The position numbers and the translations under genes were made by a program. From contig JBKPMR010000003.1 of NCBI GenBank assembly GCA_046732255.1, positions 1-64,000 of the forward strand: 64,000 nt of DNA, written 5' to 3'. Below are positions 8,538 to 15,745 of the stretch, piece by piece (position 1 is the stretch's first letter; each line of letters opens with the position of its first letter). The DNA is from DATBLE01 sp046732255. GTDB lineage: Bacteria; Actinomycetota; Thermoleophilia; Gaiellales; Gaiellaceae. A model generated the notes under the pieces. That model searched no databases and had not been told where the DNA came from. It saw only the letters and a list, made by a program, of their open reading frames with translations.

Positions 8538-9470
8538 GCTGCGCGCCACCGCGGTTCGTAGCTGCGCGAATGCGTCGGCCATCTCGAGCGCGGTGCGGGC
8601 CGCCCAGGCGCCCCGATCGACCCGTGCCTCGGCCTGCTCGGCCGTGTCGCAGGTGAGGAGACCGAGCGAGACCGGAACACCGGTCTCGATCCCGGCCAGC
8701 TGGAGCCCGCTCGCAGCCTCGCCGGCGACGAAGTCGAAGTGCGGCGTCTCGCCGCGGATCACGCAGCCGAGCGCGACCACGCAGGAATAGCGACGGGTCT
8801 TCGCAAGCGCCATCGCCGCGATCGGCAGCTCGAACGCTCCGGGAACCGGCATGACGAGCACGGCTTCGCGCGAGACACCTGCTTCGTCGAGGGCGCCGAG
8901 CGCGGCTTCGAGCAGCCGGTTCGTGATCTCGCCGTTGAAGCGGCTGATCACGATCGCGACCGTCCGCCGCTGCCCGTTCGGCGACCCCTCGAGCACCGAG
9001 TAGCCGTCCGGAATCTGGAGGTCGCCGGCGACATGCTGGGGTTCTGGTTCTGGTTCCGGCTCGGACTCGGGCTCTGCGGCCGGCTGTTCCTCTACGGCCG
9101 GCGCAGCCGGTACGGCGCTGACGAGCTCGGCGGGCGGCGGTTCCCCCGGTATGGGCTCTTCGTCCGTTTCAGGAGGGACAGACCCCTCCGGGGTCGGTCC
9201 CTCGGAGGCGGCGAGCTCCTCGGCGGCCGGAACTGGATCGTCCTCGTCGTAGAGCACCTCCACGTCGGACGCGGCCGTCTGCGGCAGCTCGGGCTCGGGC
9301 TCGGGTCCGGGCTCGGGCTCCTCCGGCTGCTCGAACGCGAACTCCTGCGTGAGCGCCGGTGGCTCGGAATCCCGCTCATCGCCGGCCCGGTCGTCCGGCG
9401 GGGTCGGCGGTCGCAGCCGGGCGGAGAAATCGCGCAGCGGCCAGTCCTGGACGTCGTCCGGTTCGCTCAC
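8535..9470 (-). CDS. ribH: 6,7-dimethyl-8-ribityllumazine synthase with long acidic N-terminal extension
   Basis: Condenses the RibD product with dihydroxybutanone phosphate, the penultimate step of riboflavin synthesis. Residues about 160-311 are the whole enzyme: TVAIVISRFNGEITNRLL, MPVPGAFELPIAAMALA, ALGCVIRGETPHFDFVAGEA. About 150 residues precede it: a low-complexity Pro/Glu/Ala-rich stretch (PEEPEPGPEPEPELP and similar). The family is normally about 155 residues. Codon bias stays GC-rich, and the GTG start overlaps the ribBA stop (GTGA), so the extension appears to be translated. Part of it is encoded by a palindromic element. Confidence 0.9.
   Translation of the reverse strand: MSEPDDVQDWPLRDFSARLRPPTPPDDRAGDERDSEPPALTQEFAFEQPEEPEPGPEPEPELPQTAASDVEVLYDEDDPVPAAEELAASEGPTPEGSVPPETDEEPIPGEPPPAELVSAVPAAPAVEEQPAAEPESEPEPEPEPQHVAGDLQIPDGYSVLEGSPNGQRRTVAIVISRFNGEITNRLLEAALGALDEAGVSREAVLVMPVPGAFELPIAAMALAKTRRYSCVVALGCVIRGETPHFDFVAGEAASGLQLAGIETGVPVSLGLLTCDTAEQAEARVDRGAWAARTALEMADAFAQLRTAVARS
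9173..9203. repeat. Palindromic element read in frame in the RibH extension
   Basis: 14-base arms (GAGGGACAGACCCC and GGGGTCGGTCCCTC) around TCC, with one mismatch. It encodes part of the stretch EGPTPEGSVPPE in the acidic RibH N-terminus. Same family as the elements at 13166 and 25060. Confidence 0.75.
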
Positions 9471-10717
9471 TCTGTCTCCGGCTCGAATTTCAGGTCCTGG
9501 TGGTGGAGTCGGTGCCCGAGCTTCGCACGTTTCGCTTGGAGATAGCGCAGGTTCTCACCGTTCGGCGGTACCTCGATCGGCACCTGCTCCGTCACCCGCA
9601 GCCCGTACGCCTCGAGACCCGACACCTTCTTCGGATTGTTGGTCAGGAGCCGGATAGAGGTCAGCCCGATGTCGGCCAGGATCTGGTTGCCGATCCCCCA
9701 CTCGCGCTCGTCCGCGGCGAACCCCAGCGCGAGGTTCGCGTCGACCGTGTCCATGCCCTGCTCCTGGAGCTCGTACGCCTTGAGCTTGTTCAGGAGCCCG
9801 ATCCCACGGCCCTCCTGGGCCATGTAGAGGAGGACGCCGCGCTCCTCGGCCGCGATCCGCCGCAGCGCGGTGTCGAGCTGGTCGCCGCAGTCGCAGCGGA
9901 GCGAGTGGAACACGTCGCCGGTCAGGCACTCCGAATGGACACGGACGAGGACGTCGTCGGCGCCGTCCACCTGCCCGTGCACGAGCGCAACGTGGTGCTT
10001 GCCGGTCAGCTTCTCCCGGAAGGCGATCGCCTGGAACTCTCCGTAGTCGGTCGGCAGCCGCACGGCGATCTCGCGCGTGACCAGCTTCTCGTGGCGGCGG
10101 CGGTACTCGACGAGGTCCGAGACGGCGACCAGCTTCAGTCCGTGGCGCTCGCAGTACGGCACGAGGTCGGGCACACGGGCCATCGTCCCGTCCTCGTTCA
10201 TGATCTCGCAGACCACGCCGGCCGGGTAGAGGCCGGCCAGGCGCGCCAGATCGACCGATGCCTCGGTCTGGCCGGCGCGGCGCAGGACGCCGCCGTCACG
10301 CGCGCGCAACGGGAAGACGTGACCTGGGGTGACGAGGTCGTGGGGCGTCGACTTCGGGTCGATCGCGACCTGGATCGTGCGCGACCGGTCGGCGGCCGAG
10401 ATGCCGGTGGTCACGCCGTCGCGCGCCTCGACCGAGACCGTGAAGGCCGTGCCGAGCGGTGCCTCGTTGTGGTCGGTCATCTGGCGCAGCTCGAGCTCGT
10501 CGCAACGCTCTTCGGTCAGGCAGAGACAGATCAGGCCACGCGCGTGCGTGGCCATGAAGTTGATCGCTTCCGGCGTCGCGAACTGAGCGGCAATGACGAG
10601 GTCGCCCTCGTTCTCCCGGTTCGGATCGTCGACGACGACCACGAACTTCCCGTTGCGGACGTCGTCGATCGCGTCCTCGATCGACGCGAACGTGCGCGGC
10701 TCAGCGGTCGTCGCCAT
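9467..10717 (-). CDS. ribBA: Bifunctional dihydroxybutanone-phosphate synthase / GTP cyclohydrolase II
   Basis: Two riboflavin-pathway activities in one chain. The N-terminal RibB domain has DDPNRENEGDLVIAAQ and THARGLICLCLTEERC. The C-terminal RibA domain has the zinc site SECLTGDVFHSLRCDCG and the GTP-site runs YMAQEGRGIGLLNKLKAY and RLLTNNPKK. Length about 416 residues is normal. ATG at 10717 is chosen; a TTG at 10738 is possible. Either overlaps the ribE end. Confidence 0.95.
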   Translation of the reverse strand: MATTAEPRTFASIEDAIDDVRNGKFVVVVDDPNRENEGDLVIAAQFATPEAINFMATHARGLICLCLTEERCDELELRQMTDHNEAPLGTAFTVSVEARDGVTTGISAADRSRTIQVAIDPKSTPHDLVTPGHVFPLRARDGGVLRRAGQTEASVDLARLAGLYPAGVVCEIMNEDGTMARVPDLVPYCERHGLKLVAVSDLVEYRRRHEKLVTREIAVRLPTDYGEFQAIAFREKLTGKHHVALVHGQVDGADDVLVRVHSECLTGDVFHSLRCDCGDQLDTALRRIAAEERGVLLYMAQEGRGIGLLNKLKAYELQEQGMDTVDANLALGFAADEREWGIGNQILADIGLTSIRLLTNNPKKVSGLEAYGLRVTEQVPIEVPPNGENLRYLQAKRAKLGHRLHHQDLKFEPETE

Positions 10718-11291
10718 GTCCAGATCGTAGCCCGGCAAGCTTCTCGACGTACTTCGCGAGAACGTCCGTCTCCAGGTTGACCTCGTCGCCGAGGGCCGCC
10801 GAACCGAGCGTCGTCACTTCGAGCGTGTGCGGCACGAGCGCGACCGCGAAGCCCTCCTCGTCGAGGTCGGCGACCGTCAGGGAGACGCCGTTCACGGCGA
10901 TCGACCCCTTCTCGACGCAGTAGCGAAGGATGTCCGGCGGCGCGTCCACCCAGACGCGCCTGCCGTCGCCTTCCGGCTCGACGGAGCGGACGCGGCCGAC
11001 GCCGTCGACGTGGCCCTGGACGTAGTGGCCGCCGAGCGCCTCCCCGGCCCTGAGCGCCGGCTCGAGGTTGACGGCCGAACCCGGCTCGAGCCGGCCGAGG
11101 GTCGTCCGCGACAGCGTCTCCGGCACGGCGTCGAAGGCGAGCGTCTTCCGGTCTCCGTCGACCACGGTGAGGCAGACGCCGTCGATCGCGACCGAGTCGC
11201 CGATCGCGGCGGCGATGCTCGACTCCACGCGCAGCCGCCCGTCCTCGAACGCGACGACGGTGCCGACCTCGCGGACCAGCCCGGTGAACAT
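10701..11291 (-). CDS. ribE: Riboflavin synthase alpha chain
   Basis: Dismutates two lumazine molecules to riboflavin. It begins MFTGLVREVGTV and shows the internal duplication of the family: two lumazine-binding barrels, with IDGVCLTVV plus GGHYVQGHVDG in the first and VNGVSLTVADL in the second. 196 residues, normal. It overlaps ribBA and follows a small unknown gene in the riboflavin unit. Confidence 0.95.
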   Translation of the reverse strand: MFTGLVREVGTVVAFEDGRLRVESSIAAAIGDSVAIDGVCLTVVDGDRKTLAFDAVPETLSRTTLGRLEPGSAVNLEPALRAGEALGGHYVQGHVDGVGRVRSVEPEGDGRRVWVDAPPDILRYCVEKGSIAVNGVSLTVADLDEEGFAVALVPHTLEVTTLGSAALGDEVNLETDVLAKYVEKLAGLRSGHGDDR

Positions 11292-11308
11292 CGTCTCTAG
11301 GCTAGTGG

Positions 11309-11536
11309 CTAGCCGAGCGCCAGCGCCTCGAGCGTCTCACGGGCGATCCGCTCGAGATCGCCTCGACCGGTCGGACTTCGGTCGATCGCGGCGACCAGCT
11401 CGTCGACCGCCTCCGTCTGCTCCGCCGAGAGGCCGTCGCGGCCGGCGGCGTCGATGCCCGCGCGAAGCTCGCCGTTGTCGACGTGCCCGGCGAGCCAGCG
11501 GGAGAGGAGGCTGATGAGGCGGTCTTCAGGGCTCAT
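11309..11536 (-). CDS. Small hypothetical protein within the riboflavin operon
   Basis: 75-residue protein beginning MSPEDRLISLLSRWLAGHVDNGEL. No membrane segment, signal peptide or cysteine; predicted mostly helical and acidic (DELVAAIDRS, DLERIARETLEAL). Its ATG lies 11 bases inside the ribD end, implying coupling, and ribE starts 18 bases after its stop. I recognise no family. Its position suggests an accessory role in the pathway or a lineage-specific small protein. A longer upstream extension of the frame is a ribD shadow. Confidence 0.65.
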   Translation of the reverse strand: MSPEDRLISLLSRWLAGHVDNGELRAGIDAAGRDGLSAEQTEAVDELVAAIDRSPTGRGDLERIARETLEALALG

Positions 11537-12467
11537 GGACGTAGGCATCGAGCAGTACGTCGGCTCCGACGGGCTCGGCTTTGAGCCGGTGCAGCTCGAC
11601 CGGCCTCGAGAGGGAGCCGAGGAGCAGTTGCCCGTCGCCGGCGATCGTCGGGGCGACGAACAGCAGCAGCCGGTCGACGAGGTCTCGCTCGAGGAACGAA
11701 GTCGCGAGCGTCGGACCACCTTCGAGGAGGAGCGATTGGACGCCCTCGGCGCCGAGCCGTCGCAGCTCGTCCTCGAGCGGGCCGGCGATGAGCTCGAGCT
11801 CCGAGCCGCCCGGCAGAGGGCCCCGGCCGAACGCGAGCCGGCGCGGCTGGCGGGCGGCGTCGACATCCCGCGCGTCCAGCCGTGGATCGTCGGCCCGCAC
11901 CGTGCCCATTCCGACCGCGACCGCGTCCGAGCCGGCACGCAGCGCGTGGACGCGGCGGCGGCTCTCTTCGCCCGTCACCCAGCGCGAGCCCGGGACTGTG
12001 ACCCGGCCGTCGAGCGTGACCGCCAGCTTGAGCGTGACGAACGGCCGCCCGGAGGCGATCCACGTCCGCCAGGCCTCGTTCTGCGCGCGCGCGGCGAAGG
12101 AGTCGGCGTGCTCGACCTCGACGCCAGCGGCGGCCAGCGTCTCGAGGCCGCCGGCCGCCTTCGGGTTCGGGTCGAGCGAGCCGGCGACCACGCGTGCGAT
12201 CCCCGCGCGGAGCACCGCCTCGGTGCACGGAGGTGTCGAGCCGTGGTGGCCGCACGGCTCCATCGTCACGTAGAGGGTCGCACCGCGCGCTCGGTCGCCC
12301 GCCGCCTCGAGGGCGACGATCTCGGCATGCGGGCCGCCCTTGCGCTCGTGCCAGCCCTCGCCGACCGTCTCGTCGCCCGCGACCACGACCGCGCCGACGA
12401 CCGGGTTCGGCCGGGTCGTGCCCCGTCCCCGCTCGGCGAGCTCGATTGCGTGCTCGAGATGACTCAC
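11526..12467 (-). CDS. ribD: Bifunctional pyrimidine deaminase / reductase RibD
   Basis: Performs the deamination and ribosyl-reduction steps of riboflavin synthesis. The N-terminal deaminase domain has the zinc/catalytic HAE at 47-49 and PCGHHGSTPPC at 71-81. The C-terminal NADPH-dependent reductase has LKLAVTLDGRV and LLLEGGPTLATSFL. 313 residues, a little shorter than typical but with both domains complete. It overlaps rpe by four bases, so no room exists for an FMN riboswitch directly ahead of it. Confidence 0.95.
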   Translation of the reverse strand: MSHLEHAIELAERGRGTTRPNPVVGAVVVAGDETVGEGWHERKGGPHAEIVALEAAGDRARGATLYVTMEPCGHHGSTPPCTEAVLRAGIARVVAGSLDPNPKAAGGLETLAAAGVEVEHADSFAARAQNEAWRTWIASGRPFVTLKLAVTLDGRVTVPGSRWVTGEESRRRVHALRAGSDAVAVGMGTVRADDPRLDARDVDAARQPRRLAFGRGPLPGGSELELIAGPLEDELRRLGAEGVQSLLLEGGPTLATSFLERDLVDRLLLFVAPTIAGDGQLLLGSLSRPVELHRLKAEPVGADVLLDAYVHEP

Positions 12468-13141
12468 GCCAAGAGCTGCACGAGGCGCCGGTAGGCGCGC
12501 GGAAGGTCCTCCCGCTCGAAGATCGCCGAGCCGCAGACGATCAGGTCGGCACCCGCGTCGTAGACGCTGCGGATGTTCTCGTGCGAGATCCCGCCGTCGA
12601 CCTGGACGTGCACGCCCTCGGGGACGATCGACCGGAGCTGCTCGAGCCGGCCGAGGGCCTCCGGCATGAACGCCTGTCCCGAGTAGCCGGGGTGGATGCT
12701 CATGCAGAGGACGAGGTCGAAGGCCTGGACGGCCGGGACGACCGCGTTCACCTCGGTCTCCGGCTTGAAGGCGAGCCCGACCTGAAACCCATGCGTGCGG
12801 GCTTTTCCCGCCACCTCGACCGGGTCGTCGACGGCCTCGACGTGGAAGGTGACGCTGTCGGCGCCGGCGGACTGGAGCGCGGCGAAGTGGTGCGCGGGAT
12901 CGTCGACCATCAGGTGGCAGTCGACGACGCCTCCGCTCCGGTGGATGAGCGGCGCGATCGATGCCAGGACGATCGGGCCGATCGTGACGGGCTCGACGAA
13001 GTGGGCGTCGCCGATGTCGAAGTGGAAGATCCGGGCGCCCGCGTGCAGCAGGGTCTCGATCTGGTCGCCGAGCCGCGAGAAGTCGGCCGCGTACAGCGAG
13101 GGCTCGACCTCCACGGTTCGGATCCAGGCATCCCAGCCCAC
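12464..13141 (-). CDS. rpe: Ribulose-phosphate 3-epimerase
   Basis: Interconverts ribulose- and xylulose-5-phosphate in the pentose phosphate pathway, which supplies the ribulose phosphate used by RibB. TIM-barrel signatures: EPSLYAADFSRL, HFDIGDAHFVEP (metal-site Asp and His), CHLMVDDPAHH, MSIHPGYSGQAF, VDGGI. 225 residues, normal. It overlaps ribD by four bases. Confidence 0.95.
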   Translation of the reverse strand: MGWDAWIRTVEVEPSLYAADFSRLGDQIETLLHAGARIFHFDIGDAHFVEPVTIGPIVLASIAPLIHRSGGVVDCHLMVDDPAHHFAALQSAGADSVTFHVEAVDDPVEVAGKARTHGFQVGLAFKPETEVNAVVPAVQAFDLVLCMSIHPGYSGQAFMPEALGRLEQLRSIVPEGVHVQVDGGISHENIRSVYDAGADLIVCGSAIFEREDLPRAYRRLVQLLA

Positions 13142-13165
13142 GGGGCGATCTTACGATGCCGTGCA

Positions 13166-13191
13166 GGGCAGACCCAGCCGGGGTCTGTCCC
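13166..13191. repeat. Palindromic element between rsmB and rpe
   Basis: Arms GGGCAGACCC and GGGTCTGTCCC, complementary apart from one bulged base. It begins directly after the rsmB stop and ends 25 bases before the rpe start, so it would form in the intercistronic RNA. Same family as the elements in ribH and aroA. Confidence 0.65.
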
Positions 13192-14412
13192 TCAGACCCG
13201 CAGCCTGGCGACGAAGAAGCCGGACGTCCCGTGGCGATGGGGGGTCGTGAGGAGACACTCCGGACGCCTCGGGTGACGGAAGGCCGGCCATTCGGCGCCG
13301 AGGTCGTCGACCTCGAGGTCGGCCGCGTCGACGATCGCCTCGTTCTCGTCGGCGTTCAGCGTGCAGACGGAGAAGGTCACCGTTCCGCCCGGCTTCACCC
13401 GCCCGGCCGCCGCGCGCAGGAGTGCGAGCTGGAGCTCGGGGAGCGGCTGGGCGCGCCAGCGCAGGTCAGGCCGCCCCGCGAGGACACCCAGGCCGGAGCA
13501 CGGCGCGTCGACCAGTGCGCGGTCGAAGCCGGCGAGCTCCCGCGGCAGAGCCAGGCCGTCCGCATTGACCACCCGGACGTTGGTCGCACCGAGACGGCGG
13601 ACGTTCTCCTCCAGCTCTCGCGCCCGTCCCTCGTGCAGCTCCACGGCGACCACCTCCCCGGCCAGCATCGTCGCCTTGCCGCCCGGCGCGGCGCAGAGAT
13701 CGAGGATGCGTTCGCCCGCCCGCGACCCGACCGCAAGGCCCGCGAGCTGCGAGCCGCGGCTTTGCGGCCAGATGCGCCCCTCGTCAAGCGCGCGCTCGTC
13801 CACGCGCCGGACCCGCCACGCGCCGGGAACGTCAGTCGCCTCGCCGTCGATCTCGCCGCGGACACGACGCACGACCGTCTCCGGCGCTTCGTTCTGGGCG
13901 CGCATCAGTGCGAGGGCCTGCTCCTCCCCCCAGTCGCGCCGCCAGGTCTCGTAGATCCAGTCGGGGTACGAGTGCTTCAGCGGGCCCTCAGGCAAACCGC
14001 ACAGGAGGTCCCGGAGCCCAGCTGAGAGCCTGCGCATGACGGCGTTGGTGAAGGGCACGGCTCGTTCGAGCCGCGCCGCCCGAACGAGCTCGACCGACTC
14101 GTTCACCGCCGCGTGGACTGCGACGCGGTCGAGGTAGGCGAGCTGGAACGCGCCCAGGCGGAGGGCGGTGCGGACCGGCGGATCGAGCTTCCGAACCGGG
14201 CGGCGGCCGAGCGCCTCGATGCCGTGGTCGAGCGCCCGGACCCGTTGGACGGTGCCGTAGGCGATCTGCTGGGCGAGCGCCCGGTCGCGCGCGTCGAGCC
14301 CGGCGGCCGCCGCCGCGAATGCCCGGTCGGCGTATGCGTCGTCCTCGAAGACCCGCAGCACGACCTCGTAGGCCGCGCGCCGGGCGGGCGCTACCGCAGG
14401 CCGCGCAGCCAC
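13192..14412 (-). CDS. rsmB: 16S rRNA (cytosine(967)-C5)-methyltransferase RsmB
   Basis: The N-terminal NusB-like RNA-binding domain (ALAQQIAYGTVQRVRALD) is followed by a Rossmann methyltransferase with the SAM motif ILDLCAAPGGKATMLAG and the two cysteine motifs DAPCSGLGVL and FSVCTLNADENE. About 406 residues. The GTG at 14412 is preferred because the longer frame runs through fmt; it overlaps the fmt end by about 22 bases. The fmt-rsmB order is conserved in many bacteria. Confidence 0.92.
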   Translation of the reverse strand: MAARPAVAPARRAAYEVVLRVFEDDAYADRAFAAAAAGLDARDRALAQQIAYGTVQRVRALDHGIEALGRRPVRKLDPPVRTALRLGAFQLAYLDRVAVHAAVNESVELVRAARLERAVPFTNAVMRRLSAGLRDLLCGLPEGPLKHSYPDWIYETWRRDWGEEQALALMRAQNEAPETVVRRVRGEIDGEATDVPGAWRVRRVDERALDEGRIWPQSRGSQLAGLAVGSRAGERILDLCAAPGGKATMLAGEVVAVELHEGRARELEENVRRLGATNVRVVNADGLALPRELAGFDRALVDAPCSGLGVLAGRPDLRWRAQPLPELQLALLRAAAGRVKPGGTVTFSVCTLNADENEAIVDAADLEVDDLGAEWPAFRHPRRPECLLTTPHRHGTSGFFVARLRV

Positions 14413-15167
14413 TCGTCGTAGCCCATGCGCCGGCCGCCGTCCGGCTGGACCTCGACCGGTACGAAGCGCCCGTCCTCGAGACGTGCCCGCCACACGAGCA
14501 CCCGCCGCCCTTCGAGCTCAGCCCGCGCGCCGATGTGCGGCGACAGCGCCCGCACCCGGTTCACCGCGTCCACCGGCTGCGTCAAGTCGAGCTCGCGGTC
14601 GCCGGGGCCGATCTTCTCGGCGTACGTCACTCCCACGGCCGGCTGCGGCGTGAACGTCGGCTGGGGCAGCACCTGGTCGAGCAGGTCGACGGCGAGCGGT
14701 ACCGACCGGTCGTAGACCGCTCCCGCGTCGTCCTCCGGTCCGATCGGAAAGCGCTCCTGCACGGCGATCGGCCCCGCATCGAGCTCCTCGACCAGCCTGA
14801 TGATCGACACTCCCGTCTCGGTGTCACCGGCCATGAGCGCCCGCTCGACCGGCGCAGCGCCCCGCCAGCGTGGGAGGAGCGACGGGTGCACGTTCAGCCA
14901 GAGGTGCCGGTCGAGCAGCCCGCTGGGAATGAGCCGTCCGTAGGCGACGAGCACGATCGTCTCCGCGTCGAGTGGGGCGTCCAGACGCTCGACGACCGGG
15001 ATCCCGAGCTGCAGCGCGGTCAGCTTGGCCGGCGCGGGGCGCAGCCCTCTCCCCCGGCCGGCCGGGGCGTCGGGCTGGGTCAGGCAGAACGCAATCTCGT
15101 GATCCGCCGCCAACCGTTCCAGCACGCTCGCGCCGAACGGTGCGCTCGCGGCGAACCCAAGCCGCAC
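14391..15167 (-). CDS. fmt: Methionyl-tRNA formyltransferase
   Basis: Formylates initiator Met-tRNA. The catalytic triad is present as N92 and H94 (LNVHPSLLPRWRGAAPV) and D130 (EELDAGPI). At 258 residues it is shorter than the usual about 310; the C-terminal tRNA-binding domain is compact (YAEKIGPGDRELD then a short beta region). The GTG start overlaps the def stop. Pairing with def is near universal. Confidence 0.93.
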   Translation of the reverse strand: MRLGFAASAPFGASVLERLAADHEIAFCLTQPDAPAGRGRGLRPAPAKLTALQLGIPVVERLDAPLDAETIVLVAYGRLIPSGLLDRHLWLNVHPSLLPRWRGAAPVERALMAGDTETGVSIIRLVEELDAGPIAVQERFPIGPEDDAGAVYDRSVPLAVDLLDQVLPQPTFTPQPAVGVTYAEKIGPGDRELDLTQPVDAVNRVRALSPHIGARAELEGRRVLVWRARLEDGRFVPVEVQPDGGRRMGYDEWLRGLR

Positions 15168-15730
15168 TAGCCGAGGATCGGCTGTGGGCGAAGCGCGGCC
15201 ATCGCCTCTCGCCGCGCCTCCGGCGTCGTCCGCTCCAGGATCAGGACGCCGTCGAGGTGGTCGAGCTCGTGCTGGACGACGCGCGCGCTCAGCCCATCCA
15301 GCTCCAGCCGATAGGAAGCACCGTCCACGTCCTGGGCCTCGAGCGTCACCGCGACCGGACGCTCGACCGGGACGAGCACGCCCTGGAGGGACAGACAGCC
15401 CTCGTCGTCGGTCGCCAGCTCCTCGCTCCGCTCGACGATCACCGGGTTGACCGCGGTGCGCGGGTCTTCGTCGTCCGGCCGGAAGACGAACAGGCGCCGG
15501 AGCACGCCCGCCTGGTTCCCGGCGAGACCGATGCCGTTCGCGTCGGTCATCAGCATCTGCATGCGTTCGACCAGCCGGCGCAGATCGTCGTCGAAGACCT
15601 CGACCTCCTCGGCGCGCAGCTTCAGCACCGGGTCGGGCCACTGACGGATCTGGGCGAGCGCGAGCCGGCGCCGGGCTTCGCGCTCGGCGTCCAGCTGCTC
15701 GTCGATCACCTGCCCGTGCTCGTCGCTCAC
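15167..15730 (-). CDS. def: Peptide deformylase
   Basis: Removes the N-formyl group from nascent proteins. All three family motifs are present: GIGLAGNQ (66-73), EGCLS (110-114, metal-binding Cys112) and QHELDHLDG (HExxH at 154-158). A 25-residue charged N-terminal leader precedes the usual start region (IRQWPDPVLK). It shares bases with fmt at its stop. Confidence 0.95.
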   Translation of the reverse strand: MSDEHGQVIDEQLDAEREARRRLALAQIRQWPDPVLKLRAEEVEVFDDDLRRLVERMQMLMTDANGIGLAGNQAGVLRRLFVFRPDDEDPRTAVNPVIVERSEELATDDEGCLSLQGVLVPVERPVAVTLEAQDVDGASYRLELDGLSARVVQHELDHLDGVLILERTTPEARREAMAALRPQPILG

Positions 15731-15745
15731 GCCCGGTGAGTCTAG

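Noticed and set aside
12460..12480. FMN riboswitch ahead of ribD
   Set aside because: ribD overlaps rpe by four bases, and no conserved RFN elements were seen in the upstream intergenic spaces of this unit.
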